From assembly GCF_040371755.1 (NCBI RefSeq), contig NZ_BAABWE010000004.1, positions 186,001-250,000 on the forward strand: DNA of 64,000 nt, in the 5' to 3' direction. The notes beneath the pieces were generated by a model, which worked only from the letters and a program-made list of their open reading frames with translations, did no database searches and was not told the DNA's origin. Below, one piece after another: positions 1 to 9,056 of the stretch. A program made the translations under genes and the position numbers. How positions within the stretch are numbered: the first letter of the stretch is position 1; each line of letters begins with the position of its first letter. The stretch is from Bermanella sp040371755. Lineage in GTDB: Bacteria; Pseudomonadota; Gammaproteobacteria; Pseudomonadales; Oceanobacteraceae.

Positions 1-2
1 TG

Positions 3-167
3 AGACATGACGCGAAAGGTCAAGGCTTGGCACGTAGTTGCCGTAGCATTAGTTGGGTATACGCAAGATTACTTGAATGGATTGCATGTGAATATGGAAC
101 AGATTGTATCGAAACACCCTATAATGAGGCGCTGAATTTATACAGCGCCCATTTCTTAGGTAGATAA
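3..167 (+). CDS. C-terminal fragment of an unrecognised protein, cut by the window edge
   Basis: An open frame of 54 codons runs from the window edge to a TAA at 165-167, ending just before the convergent imelysin stop at 170. The visible residues are basic and then aromatic, ending in NLYSAHFLGR. I do not recognise the family; the last 25 residues faintly recall the end of a GNAT acetyltransferase fold, but this is too short to claim. The tight convergent spacing of two stop codons favours a real gene end. The start lies outside the window. Confidence 0.4.
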   Translation, partial: RHDAKGQGLARSCRSISWVYARLLEWIACEYGTDCIETPYNEALNLYSAHFLGR

Positions 168-169
168 AG

Positions 170-1486
170 TTAGGTTGTAGAAATTGGTAAAGGGCGAACC
201 GTTAAACGCAAAACATCGGCTCCTATGTAGAGCTGTTCAAATAATTGCAGGGTTTTGTCTTGGATGGGCAGTAGCAGTTCTTTACGTTTTGCTAGCGGCA
301 GTTCACCAAGGTTTGCTGGGAGTCTTTTTGCGTCAGTAAGCAATCGTTGAAACATGGCGGTTAGCTTATCAGCGCTTTCAGCGTTTTGTTTTTTTATTTC
401 ACTGGTAAAACCGTTATCCATATTAAATAGGGATTCAATACCACCAATAATATCTAAGATATTATTGGTGTCTTGTGCTGAGAATGGGCTGCGTAAATCT
501 TCAACGGTATTTTGTGTGAGTAGTGGCTGCAGATGTTTTTCAAGTAAGGTATTTTGCATAGTATCCAAAATGACTTGGTAAATATCACTTAAACTGGATG
601 TTTTTTGAGCGGCTTTAGGTTGGCGCCATTGTTTGGCGTAATAGCCATGGGCAGGTTCCCATCGGTCCGTTAATTTTTGCAGGTTTTTTACAATCAAGCC
701 ACTTAATAGGCGCAGGTACTCTCGACGACGATTATGGTTTTGCGGGCCGTTCACAACTACGTGTGCATGATCGTGTGCTTCAGAGCTTTCCGAAGCTCCT
801 TCAGTGGCGTCATCGTGTATCTCGGCGTCTTCTTTTACAATGGTGTCAGCGGATACGACTTCAACGCTGTTTTCTTGAGGAATAAAATCCCTAGCGCTGC
901 GTTTGCCGTTTACAGCAAATAGTAAGAACTCCATAGGGTGGAAGCCTAAGCTTGCAAAGCGTAAATCTGAAAACCCATGCTGTGCTTTGATATCGGTTTG
1001 GTTGATGTTTAGCGTAAGGTCATTGACGATGCCGCTGAGGGGGTAAAGGGGCAAATAATCAATGTATCCAGGTTCGATGGGCCAGCTATCTAGGCGCTCT
1101 TGTATGTGCTGATAGGTCTCGTCTTGTTCTCGAAATTGTGGTTTTTCAAAACGGGGCACTTTTTCAAAAAAGCTTACTTTTACATAGGCACTATATGCAG
1201 CAATCCATGCGGCTTGAGCTTCTTCTAATGCCAATGGATTTGGGTGGTGTAAAAAGGAGGTAATGATGGAGTCTAATTCTTGAGCTTTACTTAAAGCGTC
1301 GGACATTTGTGTGTAAACAAATAAATTACTCGTAGATAGCAGGCCGTCACTGTCTACTTCGACTTGGGTTTTAGTCGGGGTGACTTTCTCGGGCGGCTCA
1401 AATAATTTATCACACCCCGATAAGCTAATAGTACTGATGATAATCAGTACATTACAGACGATGTTTACTGGATATCTGGTAATCAA
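170..1486 (-). CDS. Imelysin-family (peptidase M75) lipoprotein
   Basis: This is a predicted periplasm-facing lipoprotein of the imelysin/EfeO-like family, whose members are tied to iron uptake or metal-dependent proteolysis. Residues 1-24 form a signal peptide ending in the lipobox SLSGC with Cys25. The family GxHxxE motif is present as GFHPME at residues 181-186. A His-rich insert (HDHAH and neighbours, about residues 230-250) is not a core family feature and may bind metal. The start is a TTG that overlaps the TGA of the upstream HAD gene (TTGA), with AAGGGA six bases before it, so translation is probably coupled. No ATG occurs before the lipobox. Whether it cleaves peptides or simply binds metal cannot be told from sequence. 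Confidence 0.85.
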   Translation of the reverse strand: MITRYPVNIVCNVLIIISTISLSGCDKLFEPPEKVTPTKTQVEVDSDGLLSTSNLFVYTQMSDALSKAQELDSIITSFLHHPNPLALEEAQAAWIAAYSAYVKVSFFEKVPRFEKPQFREQDETYQHIQERLDSWPIEPGYIDYLPLYPLSGIVNDLTLNINQTDIKAQHGFSDLRFASLGFHPMEFLLFAVNGKRSARDFIPQENSVEVVSADTIVKEDAEIHDDATEGASESSEAHDHAHVVVNGPQNHNRRREYLRLLSGLIVKNLQKLTDRWEPAHGYYAKQWRQPKAAQKTSSLSDIYQVILDTMQNTLLEKHLQPLLTQNTVEDLRSPFSAQDTNNILDIIGGIESLFNMDNGFTSEIKKQNAESADKLTAMFQRLLTDAKRLPANLGELPLAKRKELLLPIQDKTLQLFEQLYIGADVLRLTVRPLPISTT

Positions 1487-2145
1487 GTGTCATCCCTTAA
1501 GCTAATAATTGGCCAGTTATGTTCTTTTGCATAAGCGGTTAAGGTGTCGTCAGCATCCACTGCTACAGGATAATCCACTTGTTTTAGTAATGGTAGATCG
1601 TTATGGGAGTCGCTATAAAAGTAACTTCCCTCTAATGATAGCGTTTTTTGCTTGAGCCAAGCTGCTAAGCGCTTCACTTTTCCTTCCTGAAAACTAGGCG
1701 TACCGAATATTTTGCCTGTGTATCGACCGTTTATAACCTCTGGTTCCGTGGCAATAATGTCATCTACCCCCAATTCTTTGGCGATAGGCTCAGTTACAAA
1801 TAGGTTGGTGGCGGTGATAATTAGCAGGTAATCACCTTCATCGCGATGTTTTTGCAGTAGGGCTCGGGATTTATTGGTGATAAGTGGCAGGATATCTTCT
1901 TTTACAAAGGTTTCTCTTAGCTGAAATAGCTCTTCTTGCGGGAATTGTGTTAACGCATTTAGTGAAAATTCTAAATATTCTAGGATATCTAGCTTGCCTA
2001 ATTGATATTGAGTTAGGTAGTAATCATTCTTTTCTTGGTACAACACGGCATCTACTTTGCCTTTTTCTACCAAGAACTGCCCCCAGCCATGATCACTGTC
2101 CCCAGAAATTAGCGTATTGTCTAAGTCGAATATTGCCAGAGCCAC
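1483..2145 (-). CDS. HAD-superfamily IB phosphatase (SerB-like)
   Basis: A soluble phosphatase-like protein of about 220 residues with all four HAD motifs: DLDNT near residues 7-11, the motif II threonine in LLIITATN, a motif III lysine in EGKVKR, and SDSHNDLPLL as motif IV. Related proteins beside rppH-ptsP in Pseudomonas are annotated as phosphoserine- or histidinol-phosphatase-like, so the substrate is unsettled. I chose the GTG at 2145 (protein begins MALAIFDLDNT) because GGGGA lies five bases upstream and family members start about there; a TTG at 2157 is the alternative. It is divergent from rppH and overlaps the imelysin gene by four bases. Confidence 0.85.
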   Translation of the reverse strand: MALAIFDLDNTLISGDSDHGWGQFLVEKGKVDAVLYQEKNDYYLTQYQLGKLDILEYLEFSLNALTQFPQEELFQLRETFVKEDILPLITNKSRALLQKHRDEGDYLLIITATNLFVTEPIAKELGVDDIIATEPEVINGRYTGKIFGTPSFQEGKVKRLAAWLKQKTLSLEGSYFYSDSHNDLPLLKQVDYPVAVDADDTLTAYAKEHNWPIISLRDDT

Positions 2146-2326
2146 GGTATTCCCCAATCTAAAAATGGGCGTATTTTAGCCTTTAGGACCGATAGTGTCT
2201 TTAATATTGTGTAAGTCACTCACATAATCTCTGCTTATGCAAAAATGGAATAAAAAAACACTGGTTTCCAATGGCTATGTTTTAATAGTATGGTGGGAAT
2301 ATTAAATTTAAATTTTGGATGTGACC

Positions 2327-2821
2327 GTGATTGATGCTGAAGGCTATCGCCCTAATGTCGGCATCATACTGGTGAATAAAAAGGCTCAAGTGTTATGGGC
2401 CAGACGTATTGGACAAGATGCATGGCAGTTTCCTCAAGGTGGGATTAAATCCCATGAAAGTGCCGAAGCCGCTTTGTTTAGAGAACTACGAGAAGAAGTG
2501 GGCCTATTACCTGAAGATGTTGAAATTTTGGGATGTACAAAAGGCTGGCTACGTTATCGTTTACCTAAACGCATGATACGTCATCATAGTAAACCAGTAT
2601 GTATTGGACAAAAACAGAAGTGGTTCTTACTGCAATTAACCAGTAATGAAAACCGCATAAGCTTTGAATTTGCTGATAAAGCTGAATTTGATAGCTGGCG
2701 ATGGGTTAGTTATTGGTATCCGTTAGGACAAGTTGTGCCGTTTAAACGAGATGTATACCGTCGAGCCATGCGTGAGTTGGCGCCTAAATTATTTGAACTG
2801 CAGGCGAAGCAAATATGCTGA
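2327..2821 (+). CDS. rppH: RNA 5'-pyrophosphohydrolase RppH
   Basis: A Nudix hydrolase of 164 residues that removes pyrophosphate from the 5' end of RNAs, which primes mRNA decay by RNase E. The Nudix box starts at Gly38-Gly39 and contains RELREEVG at residues 52-59. The N terminus read from the GTG at 2327 (MIDAEGYRPNVG) matches the well-known RppH start; in-frame TTG 2315 and GTG 2321 would add four or two residues not seen in relatives. GGAT lies about seven bases before 2327. Its last seven bases overlap ptsP, so the two are translationally linked, an order also found in other gammaproteobacteria. Confidence 0.93.
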   Translation: MIDAEGYRPNVGIILVNKKAQVLWARRIGQDAWQFPQGGIKSHESAEAALFRELREEVGLLPEDVEILGCTKGWLRYRLPKRMIRHHSKPVCIGQKQKWFLLQLTSNENRISFEFADKAEFDSWRWVSYWYPLGQVVPFKRDVYRRAMRELAPKLFELQAKQIC

Positions 2822-5100
2822 ATGTGTTACGCCAAATTGTACAGGAAGTGAACAGTGCTCCAGATTTGGATAGCGCACTGGCTATTCTTGTGGATCGCGT
2901 TCAGAAAGCCATGCAAACCGAAGTGTGTTCGGTATATGTTTATGAGCCAAAATCTAAGCTACATATTTTAAGAGCGACTAAAGGGCTAAACACCCAGTCA
3001 GTCGGAAAGGTAAGCCTTCGAAATAATGAAGGGTTAGTGGGGTTTGTAGCTGCACGCGAAGAACCGATTAATCTGGATGATGCCTCTAAGCATCCTAAGT
3101 ATCATTTTTTGTCAGGCACTGGCGAAGAGAAATTCAATAGCTTTTTGGGCGTACCCATTATCCATCAAAAGCGCATCTTAGGTGTGTTGGTGATTCAGCA
3201 GTCTGTGCGGCGTAAATTTGATGAAGGGGAAGAATCCTTCATGGTCACCATGTCTGCGCAGCTGGCTGCAGTGTTGGCTCACGCAGAGGCCACTGGCCAA
3301 GTATTGGATAGCCCGAATAAGTACAAACAGAAAAAAATCAAACAAGATGTGGTAGTAAAAGGTTCGGCGGCGGCTCCGGGTATTGCCATTGGTACCGTCG
3401 TGGTTTTGTCGCCAACGGCGGATCTATACGATGTGCCGGATCGGGCTGCGAGCAATGTTGATGAAGAAATTAAGCGCTTTAAAAGTGCCATAGAGGGTGC
3501 CCGTAAACAGATTAAACTGGTTGGTGAGTCGTTAAAAGATTTACGCCCAGAAGAGCAAGCGTTGTTCAATGTGTATATTCGTATGCTGGATGACGATGCA
3601 TTAGGCAACGAAGTCATCAATCGAATTAAAGAAAACAACCAGTGGGCCCAAGGGGCGCTCAGGGATGTAATTTTAGAGTATGTGAATCACTTTGATCGCA
3701 TGGATGACGCTTACCTGCGCGAACGCGCCACAGATATTAAAGACCTTGGTGCGCGGGTATTGTCGCAGTTGCAAGACACCAGTGATGCGTTGTCAGACTT
3801 TCAGTTCCCACCGAATACCATATTGGTTAGCGAAGAGCTGACCCCCTCCATGTTAGGAGAGGTGCCAGAAGATAAGCTAGTTGGTTTAGTTAGCGCGAAA
3901 GGCTCTGCTAACTCCCATGTGGCTATTTTAGCCAGAGCAATGGGCATTCCTACGGTTATGGGGGCGCTAGATCTACCTGTTAAGCAAATGGACGGCATTG
4001 AGTTAGTAATTGATGGTTATCGGGGGTATATATACACCCACCCATCGCAAAAAATGCTGCAGCAGTTTCAAGCAATTGTTGAAGAAGAAAAAGCACTGGT
4101 AAAAGGTCTTGAGGCCATTAAAGATTTACCAGCACAAACCCTTGATGGGCATCGCTTGCAGTTGTTTGTTAATACGGGGCTTATTACCGACGCCTTTCGT
4201 TCCCTAGATAAAGGGGCTGAAGGTGTTGGCCTGTATCGTACAGAAGTGCCTTTTATGATGCGTGATTGCTTTCCTTCTGAGTCAGAGCAAGCACAAATCT
4301 ATCGTTCACAATTAGAAGCCTTTGCGCCTCAGCCTGTCACCATGCGAACGTTGGATATTGGTGGAGATAAAGCGCTTACTTACTTCCCAATTGATGAAGA
4401 TAATCCGTTTTTAGGCTGGCGCGGTATTCGTGTGACCTTAGATCATCCTGAGATCTTCTTATTGCAAGTACGTGCTATGTTAAAAGCAAGCCATGGTTTG
4501 GATAATTTAAAGATCATGCTGCCGATGATTACCAGTATCAGTGAAGTTGAAGAGGCTCAACATCTTATTTATCGTGCTTTTCAAGAAGTGCTTGAAGAAG
4601 GTATCGAGGTGAAAATGCCTGAGGTTGGAGTCATGATTGAGGTGCCTGCCGCTGTTTATCAGGCAAAGCAATTAGCCAGCATGGTGGATTTTTTATCGGT
4701 TGGGTCTAACGACTTAACCCAGTACCTATTAGCAGTGGATAGAAACAACCCTAGGGTGTCTGGGTTGTATGATAGTTTTCACCCTTCGGTGTTATCGGCG
4801 TTACAGCATATTGTGAATGCAGGTAAAAGTGAAAACTGCCCTGTTAGTGTGTGTGGTGAAATGGCGGGGAATCCAGCGGGAGCCCTGCTTTTGATGGCCA
4901 TGGGGTACGATATGCTATCAATGAATGCCACAAACGTGCCTAGGGTGAAATCTGTGATTCGTAATTCGGATATGGTGTTTGCTCAGCAGTTGCTGGCGGA
5001 TGTAATCAAGCTAGATGATGCGAATGTGATTAGTAGTACGCTGGAACTGGCATTGAATAAGATTGGCCAGAGCCGGATTCTTGGGCCTATTTCTACTTAG
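2815..5100 (+). CDS. ptsP: Phosphoenolpyruvate-protein phosphotransferase of the nitrogen PTS (EI-Ntr)
   Basis: This 761-residue cytoplasmic enzyme takes phosphate from PEP and passes it to NPr, the first step of the regulatory nitrogen phosphotransferase system. An N-terminal GAF domain (about residues 1-165) is the part that distinguishes EI-Ntr from the sugar enzyme EI. The phospho-histidine is His368 in ANSHVAILAR, followed by the C-terminal PEP-binding barrel with GLYRTE and the VCGEMAGNP segment. Full family length. It starts within rppH (overlap of seven bases) and ends four bases before the convergent J-domain gene. No npr or ptsN gene is visible in the window. Confidence 0.95.
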   Translation: MLNVLRQIVQEVNSAPDLDSALAILVDRVQKAMQTEVCSVYVYEPKSKLHILRATKGLNTQSVGKVSLRNNEGLVGFVAAREEPINLDDASKHPKYHFLSGTGEEKFNSFLGVPIIHQKRILGVLVIQQSVRRKFDEGEESFMVTMSAQLAAVLAHAEATGQVLDSPNKYKQKKIKQDVVVKGSAAAPGIAIGTVVVLSPTADLYDVPDRAASNVDEEIKRFKSAIEGARKQIKLVGESLKDLRPEEQALFNVYIRMLDDDALGNEVINRIKENNQWAQGALRDVILEYVNHFDRMDDAYLRERATDIKDLGARVLSQLQDTSDALSDFQFPPNTILVSEELTPSMLGEVPEDKLVGLVSAKGSANSHVAILARAMGIPTVMGALDLPVKQMDGIELVIDGYRGYIYTHPSQKMLQQFQAIVEEEKALVKGLEAIKDLPAQTLDGHRLQLFVNTGLITDAFRSLDKGAEGVGLYRTEVPFMMRDCFPSESEQAQIYRSQLEAFAPQPVTMRTLDIGGDKALTYFPIDEDNPFLGWRGIRVTLDHPEIFLLQVRAMLKASHGLDNLKIMLPMITSISEVEEAQHLIYRAFQEVLEEGIEVKMPEVGVMIEVPAAVYQAKQLASMVDFLSVGSNDLTQYLLAVDRNNPRVSGLYDSFHPSVLSALQHIVNAGKSENCPVSVCGEMAGNPAGALLLMAMGYDMLSMNATNVPRVKSVIRNSDMVFAQQLLADVIKLDDANVISSTLELALNKIGQSRILGPIST

Positions 5101-5104
5101 AGCA

Positions 5105-5416
5105 TTATGCCTTAACGCTAACATTTACCCCTTTATAGTGCTGCTCTAGCATGGTTTCGAAGCGCCGTTGTGAAGGCTCTCCACGTTTACCAAGACGTCT
5201 ATTGGTGTTCATACGAGTGGGTTTCATTTTGATCTGTGGGCTTGGTGCCATGAGTTGATCATAGGCATGGCAGATTTCAATAAAGCGCTGGCGATGATTA
5301 GGGTCTTTGTCTGGATGATAGACAGAGGCAAGCCGACGAAAAGCCGTCTTAATACTTTGTTGATCAGCCCCTTCTGAAAGGCCTAATGTGGCTAAGTAAG
5401 TATGTCGCACAGGCAT
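5105..5416 (-). CDS. Small J-domain protein
   Basis: A 103-residue protein made almost entirely of a J domain, the module that stimulates DnaK-type ATPases. The helix II-loop signature HPD is at residues 34-36 (SVYHPDKDP), followed by the helix III segment RFIEICHAYDQLM. The remaining 40 residues are basic and without recognisable domain (no glycine-rich region or zinc fingers), so this is a type III-like co-chaperone whose client specificity is unknown. The ATG has no obvious Shine-Dalgarno sequence. It is convergent with ptsP and 105 bases after the MepK-like gene on the same strand. Confidence 0.85.
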   Translation of the reverse strand: MPVRHTYLATLGLSEGADQQSIKTAFRRLASVYHPDKDPNHRQRFIEICHAYDQLMAPSPQIKMKPTRMNTNRRLGKRGEPSQRRFETMLEQHYKGVNVSVKA

Positions 5417-5521
5417 TATTGTTATTGCGATAAAAACACATCATAACAAATATAAGCTGTATGAAAAGAAAAACCCTTTCAAATCAGGTGGTTGTAAATT
5501 GTACAGTTGTGACGAGGGTTA

Positions 5522-6073
5522 TTAGCCAATCCAATGACGCTTGCGCCCTGTATCTAGGTGGATAAAACCGCTTTTACGGTAGTACCCCACGCCTCCTGAA
5601 ATACTGCTGCGGGCGGCTCTGTTTATATGCTTGTTGCTAATACCGGGAATGCGGAAATCCATTGCCTGTCCTTGCATATGTAAGCTGTGTTTGGCCACAC
5701 CTTGATTTTGGCGTCTTAAGGATACGTTTGTTTCGGGGCTGCGATAGCCTGAGATTAAATAGATTTCTTTGTTGGTATTAAGGGTGTGCTGTACATGATG
5801 CAGGTTGTTAAGCAGGTCTAAGTCAATGGCTGTGACTTTGTTTGCTCTATGGTCACGCATAATGAAATACACTTCAGCTAAACCATCTATTAAGTACTCA
5901 CCATTCTCCCAGTAGGTGGCGTTAATTTTCTCACCTGTGTGCAGGTTTTTGATTTTGAGGGTGCGGTGCTCTGTGTCAGGCAGGATCAATGAGCTATTGT
6001 TTGCGAAAACAGGGCTGCTGCCGATCACTAGGCTGGATAATCCCAATTGTTTGATAAAGTCGCGTCGATTCAC
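5522..6073 (-). CDS. mepK: MepK-like (YcbK/DUF882) murein endopeptidase, Tat signal
   Basis: A 183-residue exported protein of the DUF882/peptidase M15 type. E. coli MepK of the same length cleaves 3-3 peptide cross-links in peptidoglycan. The N terminus has a twin-arginine motif (NRRDFIK) and a short hydrophobic stretch ending in VFA. Likely zinc ligands are seen in HMQGQAMD and in GFIHLD near the C terminus. The start is GTG at 6073, supported by AGGGA seven bases upstream. It lies 112 bases downstream of an L,D-transpeptidase gene, the same pairing as ycbB-ycbK in E. coli, which fits an enzyme that opens the links made by its neighbour. Confidence 0.85.
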   Translation of the reverse strand: MNRRDFIKQLGLSSLVIGSSPVFANNSSLILPDTEHRTLKIKNLHTGEKINATYWENGEYLIDGLAEVYFIMRDHRANKVTAIDLDLLNNLHHVQHTLNTNKEIYLISGYRSPETNVSLRRQNQGVAKHSLHMQGQAMDFRIPGISNKHINRAARSSISGGVGYYRKSGFIHLDTGRKRHWIG

Positions 6074-6185
6074 TGCTTGGTCCCTGACGATTTTTATTGT
6101 TATGGATAAAGTCGCAGGGATTGTGCCATTTTTGGGTGGTTATAAGCAAAGTGCCTATCTATTACATTTATAGAAGCGTAGGGAA

Positions 6186-7991
6186 TTACAAAACGATGGA
6201 ATCCAGTTTATGGCTTTCGCCATGAATTTGGTCGCGTTTGTATACGTCATCACGGACTTGAAGTTGACCATTCTCGTCTACCCACGTTGTCCAGTACATA
6301 AGGTACACAGGAACGGGTTCTTTTAGGCGAACCGCTCGTGTTTGAGCTTTTTGAATGGTTTTGTCTATGGTGTCTCTGTTCCAGTTTTGTTTTTTTAATA
6401 AGGCGTGTGCTAATTCAAAGGGTTTTTCTACTCGAATACAGCCACTGCTAAGGGCTCGGTCTTTGTAACGAAATAATTCTTTATGATTGGTGTCGTGCAA
6501 GTAAATGGATTGATCATTTGGGATCACGAACTTCACATGACCAAGGGAATTTTCTTCCCCTGGTGCTTGCACAAAACGATAGGTGTTTTCTCTGGCATTA
6601 AAGCCATCCCAATCGATATCTTGTGATATGTCGATTTCTTTAGCGGGTATTTGCCAGCCTTCGTAAATTTTAAAATTATGTTCTTTCAAATAATTAGGAT
6701 TAGCTTTGGCGGATGGGATGATGCTGCGCTTAGCAATACGGTGAGGCACATTCCAAACTGGCGCTAAAACAACGGAATTAATAGTTTCTGATAAAACGGG
6801 AGTGCGCAGTTTTTCTTTACCAATGATGACTTTCATACTCAGTTGGCTTTCACCGTTTTCTATGAAGTTTAAGCGGTAATTGGCCATGTTGACCAATATG
6901 TAGCGTTCACCAAGGTGTTTTGGTAGATAACGCCAGCGTTTCATATTTAACGCGATTCTTTGTGCCATAAAATACGGTGCCACGTTTAAACGCTCAAGGG
7001 TTGCTTGGTCAATACGTCCATGGGCGGTTAGACCGTTGCGAGTTTGAAAGTGCTGTATAGCGGCAACGGTGTCATTGTCTAATTGGTAGGTGCTGCGTTG
7101 ATCACCGGCTTGATAGTCTTGCTCTAACAGTAGTGGGTCTTGTGTGGCTTGCTGGGGTTTAAGCCAATCTAAAGAGCCTTGATGGTAATCCCCGTAAGAT
7201 TGAAGCATCCAGCGTATTCTGGGTATTTGTGGGTGACGATCCCCTTCTGTAAGTTCTGTATTTATGTCTAAGGGGTACCACATGCCACTATCAGCAATTT
7301 CTTGGTAGCGGTCTAATTCTTTAGTTAAACGCTCGTACCCTTTGTGTTTTGGTACAAGTTGGCTAACTAAGCTAAAGAGTTTGCCTTGTTCTAGGCTTTG
7401 TGAAAGCAAGCTAATAACATCCAAAGATGATATTCGAGTAGTAGGCGGGGCGGCTACTTTCTTAAACGAAGGGTGATCCAGCTCGCCATTATTGGGAAGC
7501 AGTTCATTATTCATCACCTGTTGAGCAAAATCGATGTAGGCATCGCTTAGTAATACATCGATGGCAGCGGCATGTTTAGGCTGATTACTGAGTCGCTCAA
7601 TTTCTGTTTGAAGTTTACTGATGCGATAGCGATAGGCTTTCCACTCATCACTGGCTGTGTGCCTTAAGCTACTGACCAGTTTCTTGCCGGCTTTGCTTAA
7701 TTCAAAGTGATCCATCCAAACAGGTTGAAAGTCATTGTTCCGGTAAAGTAGGTCTAGTTCTTCTCGATAGCGCAGGCTAATGTTTCCCGCCACATTATTA
7801 GGGGATTCATATAACCAATACTCTAGGCTTTCTTGTGCCACAAGGGGGGCCATTACGGGGCGCGTAACGCCGCTGAAAAAAATGGCTGAATATAAAAGTG
7901 ATAAGCATAATACGCCCAAAACCAACAAAGCTTTGCTTTGTGATTGCACAGGGGAGTGCCTAACTGGGGCTGTATATAGGTACTTGTCCAT
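6186..7991 (-). CDS. ldtD: L,D-transpeptidase of the YcbB/LdtD type
   Basis: A 601-residue envelope enzyme expected to form 3-3 cross-links in peptidoglycan. A single N-terminal membrane anchor lies at about residues 22-42. A peptidoglycan-binding domain follows at roughly 300-340 (TVAAIQHFQTRNGL), then a YkuD catalytic domain with the conserved histidine in YLHDTN and catalytic Cys518 in SSGCIRVEKP. Length and domain order match the large gammaproteobacterial LdtD class. The ATG at 7991 has a poor Shine-Dalgarno sequence, but no other start precedes the anchor. Upstream is an AT-rich 200-base gap that probably holds its promoter. Confidence 0.92.
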   Translation of the reverse strand: MDKYLYTAPVRHSPVQSQSKALLVLGVLCLSLLYSAIFFSGVTRPVMAPLVAQESLEYWLYESPNNVAGNISLRYREELDLLYRNNDFQPVWMDHFELSKAGKKLVSSLRHTASDEWKAYRYRISKLQTEIERLSNQPKHAAAIDVLLSDAYIDFAQQVMNNELLPNNGELDHPSFKKVAAPPTTRISSLDVISLLSQSLEQGKLFSLVSQLVPKHKGYERLTKELDRYQEIADSGMWYPLDINTELTEGDRHPQIPRIRWMLQSYGDYHQGSLDWLKPQQATQDPLLLEQDYQAGDQRSTYQLDNDTVAAIQHFQTRNGLTAHGRIDQATLERLNVAPYFMAQRIALNMKRWRYLPKHLGERYILVNMANYRLNFIENGESQLSMKVIIGKEKLRTPVLSETINSVVLAPVWNVPHRIAKRSIIPSAKANPNYLKEHNFKIYEGWQIPAKEIDISQDIDWDGFNARENTYRFVQAPGEENSLGHVKFVIPNDQSIYLHDTNHKELFRYKDRALSSGCIRVEKPFELAHALLKKQNWNRDTIDKTIQKAQTRAVRLKEPVPVYLMYWTTWVDENGQLQVRDDVYKRDQIHGESHKLDSIVL

Positions 7992-8197
7992 ACAACAAAG
8001 TATGGCAGGGGGAAATGTATTATGTGATGGATTTCACGCTGCTTTTTAGGACGTTTTGGTTACGTCGCGCAAGGGTTTGTAATTCAAAAAAATGACAGCA
8101 AGTAAAACAATCAGTTAGCGCTGTATTTTGCAAATATGGCTTTAGGTGTCAGATATTTGCTGAGTTTAAATAGCAAAAAAATCTTAAAGAATTTTTT

Positions 8198-8944
8198 TTA
8201 AATCTTAAAATCTACTTTTTCTGTGGCTTTGCCCTGCAAATCATAGCTTTCTTCGGTAAATTCAATTTGATCATGGTGAATCTGTAAGCTGGTACAGGCT
8301 CTGGTGCCGTATTCATCACTGGTAATGAAGGCGGCAGAAAGCATGGTTTCCCAAGGCTGGCCAATACCTGTATTGGGCTGTAGGTGTTCAGGGTATGTTT
8401 GGCGCTCATGAAGAATCGTGTGTAGCGGCTGGCTGGGTTGTTTCATCCAATTTGATAATTGGTTTTTTGCACGCTCCAATTTGGGCCAAGGAGTGTCCAG
8501 AATATTGTTACTTAATCCGTATAAACCCGGTTCAAGTGAAACAGGTGCGCTTTGAGAGCGATTACTGTAGTACCAGCAGTGAGTTCGATTGCCTACAATT
8601 AGGTTGAACCCATCGTATAGGGTTGGGTTCTGTGCGATTTTTTGCAAATAAGATTGTGGGTCTTGGTTGTGGGCTAGGTAATCTAATACCAGCTTGCCTC
8701 TAGAAACTTGGCCCTCATAGGGTGCGGGTAGCTGACGAACATTAGTCAGAGCTGCAAAAGCCCCATCAAAAGTAACCCCAAGCCAAGTGCCACCAGCGGA
8801 TAAATCCTTACCTGCCAATACATGAGGATGTTCAAGCCAGTACTGGGCGACGGCAGCAGGGCGAGCATGAAACTCATCGCGATTGGCGGCTAATATAAGG
8901 GGGGTTTGGCTATTTGGTTGCCAACGAAAGGTAATTAAGCACAT
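8198..8944 (-). CDS. NRDE (TANGO2-like) family protein
   Basis: A 248-residue cytoplasmic protein of the NRDE family, the bacterial relatives of TANGO2. The defining AANRDEF motif is at residues 19-25, and the protein starts MCLITF with a conserved Cys2 that resembles the nucleophile of N-terminal nucleophile hydrolases. The biochemical function of bacterial members is not settled; TANGO2 has been linked to heme and lipid handling. Full length, single gene, with its stop in a very AT-rich stretch. The next gene upstream is divergent, so it is probably transcribed alone. Confidence 0.9.
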   Translation of the reverse strand: MCLITFRWQPNSQTPLILAANRDEFHARPAAVAQYWLEHPHVLAGKDLSAGGTWLGVTFDGAFAALTNVRQLPAPYEGQVSRGKLVLDYLAHNQDPQSYLQKIAQNPTLYDGFNLIVGNRTHCWYYSNRSQSAPVSLEPGLYGLSNNILDTPWPKLERAKNQLSNWMKQPSQPLHTILHERQTYPEHLQPNTGIGQPWETMLSAAFITSDEYGTRACTSLQIHHDQIEFTEESYDLQGKATEKVDFKI

Positions 8945-9056
8945 AAGCGAAGTTTACCTATGATCTTAAAATTAGCCAGTAATGTATCCGTTTGAAACTG
9001 GCCCTTAGCCATAATAGCATTCATAATGCTCACCCATTTTTTCAATTGAAGCTTAT

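Noticed and set aside
128..149. Terminator for the imelysin gene (GGCGCTG/CAGCGCC stem)
   Set aside because: It lies inside the opposing gene end and has no T run on either strand.
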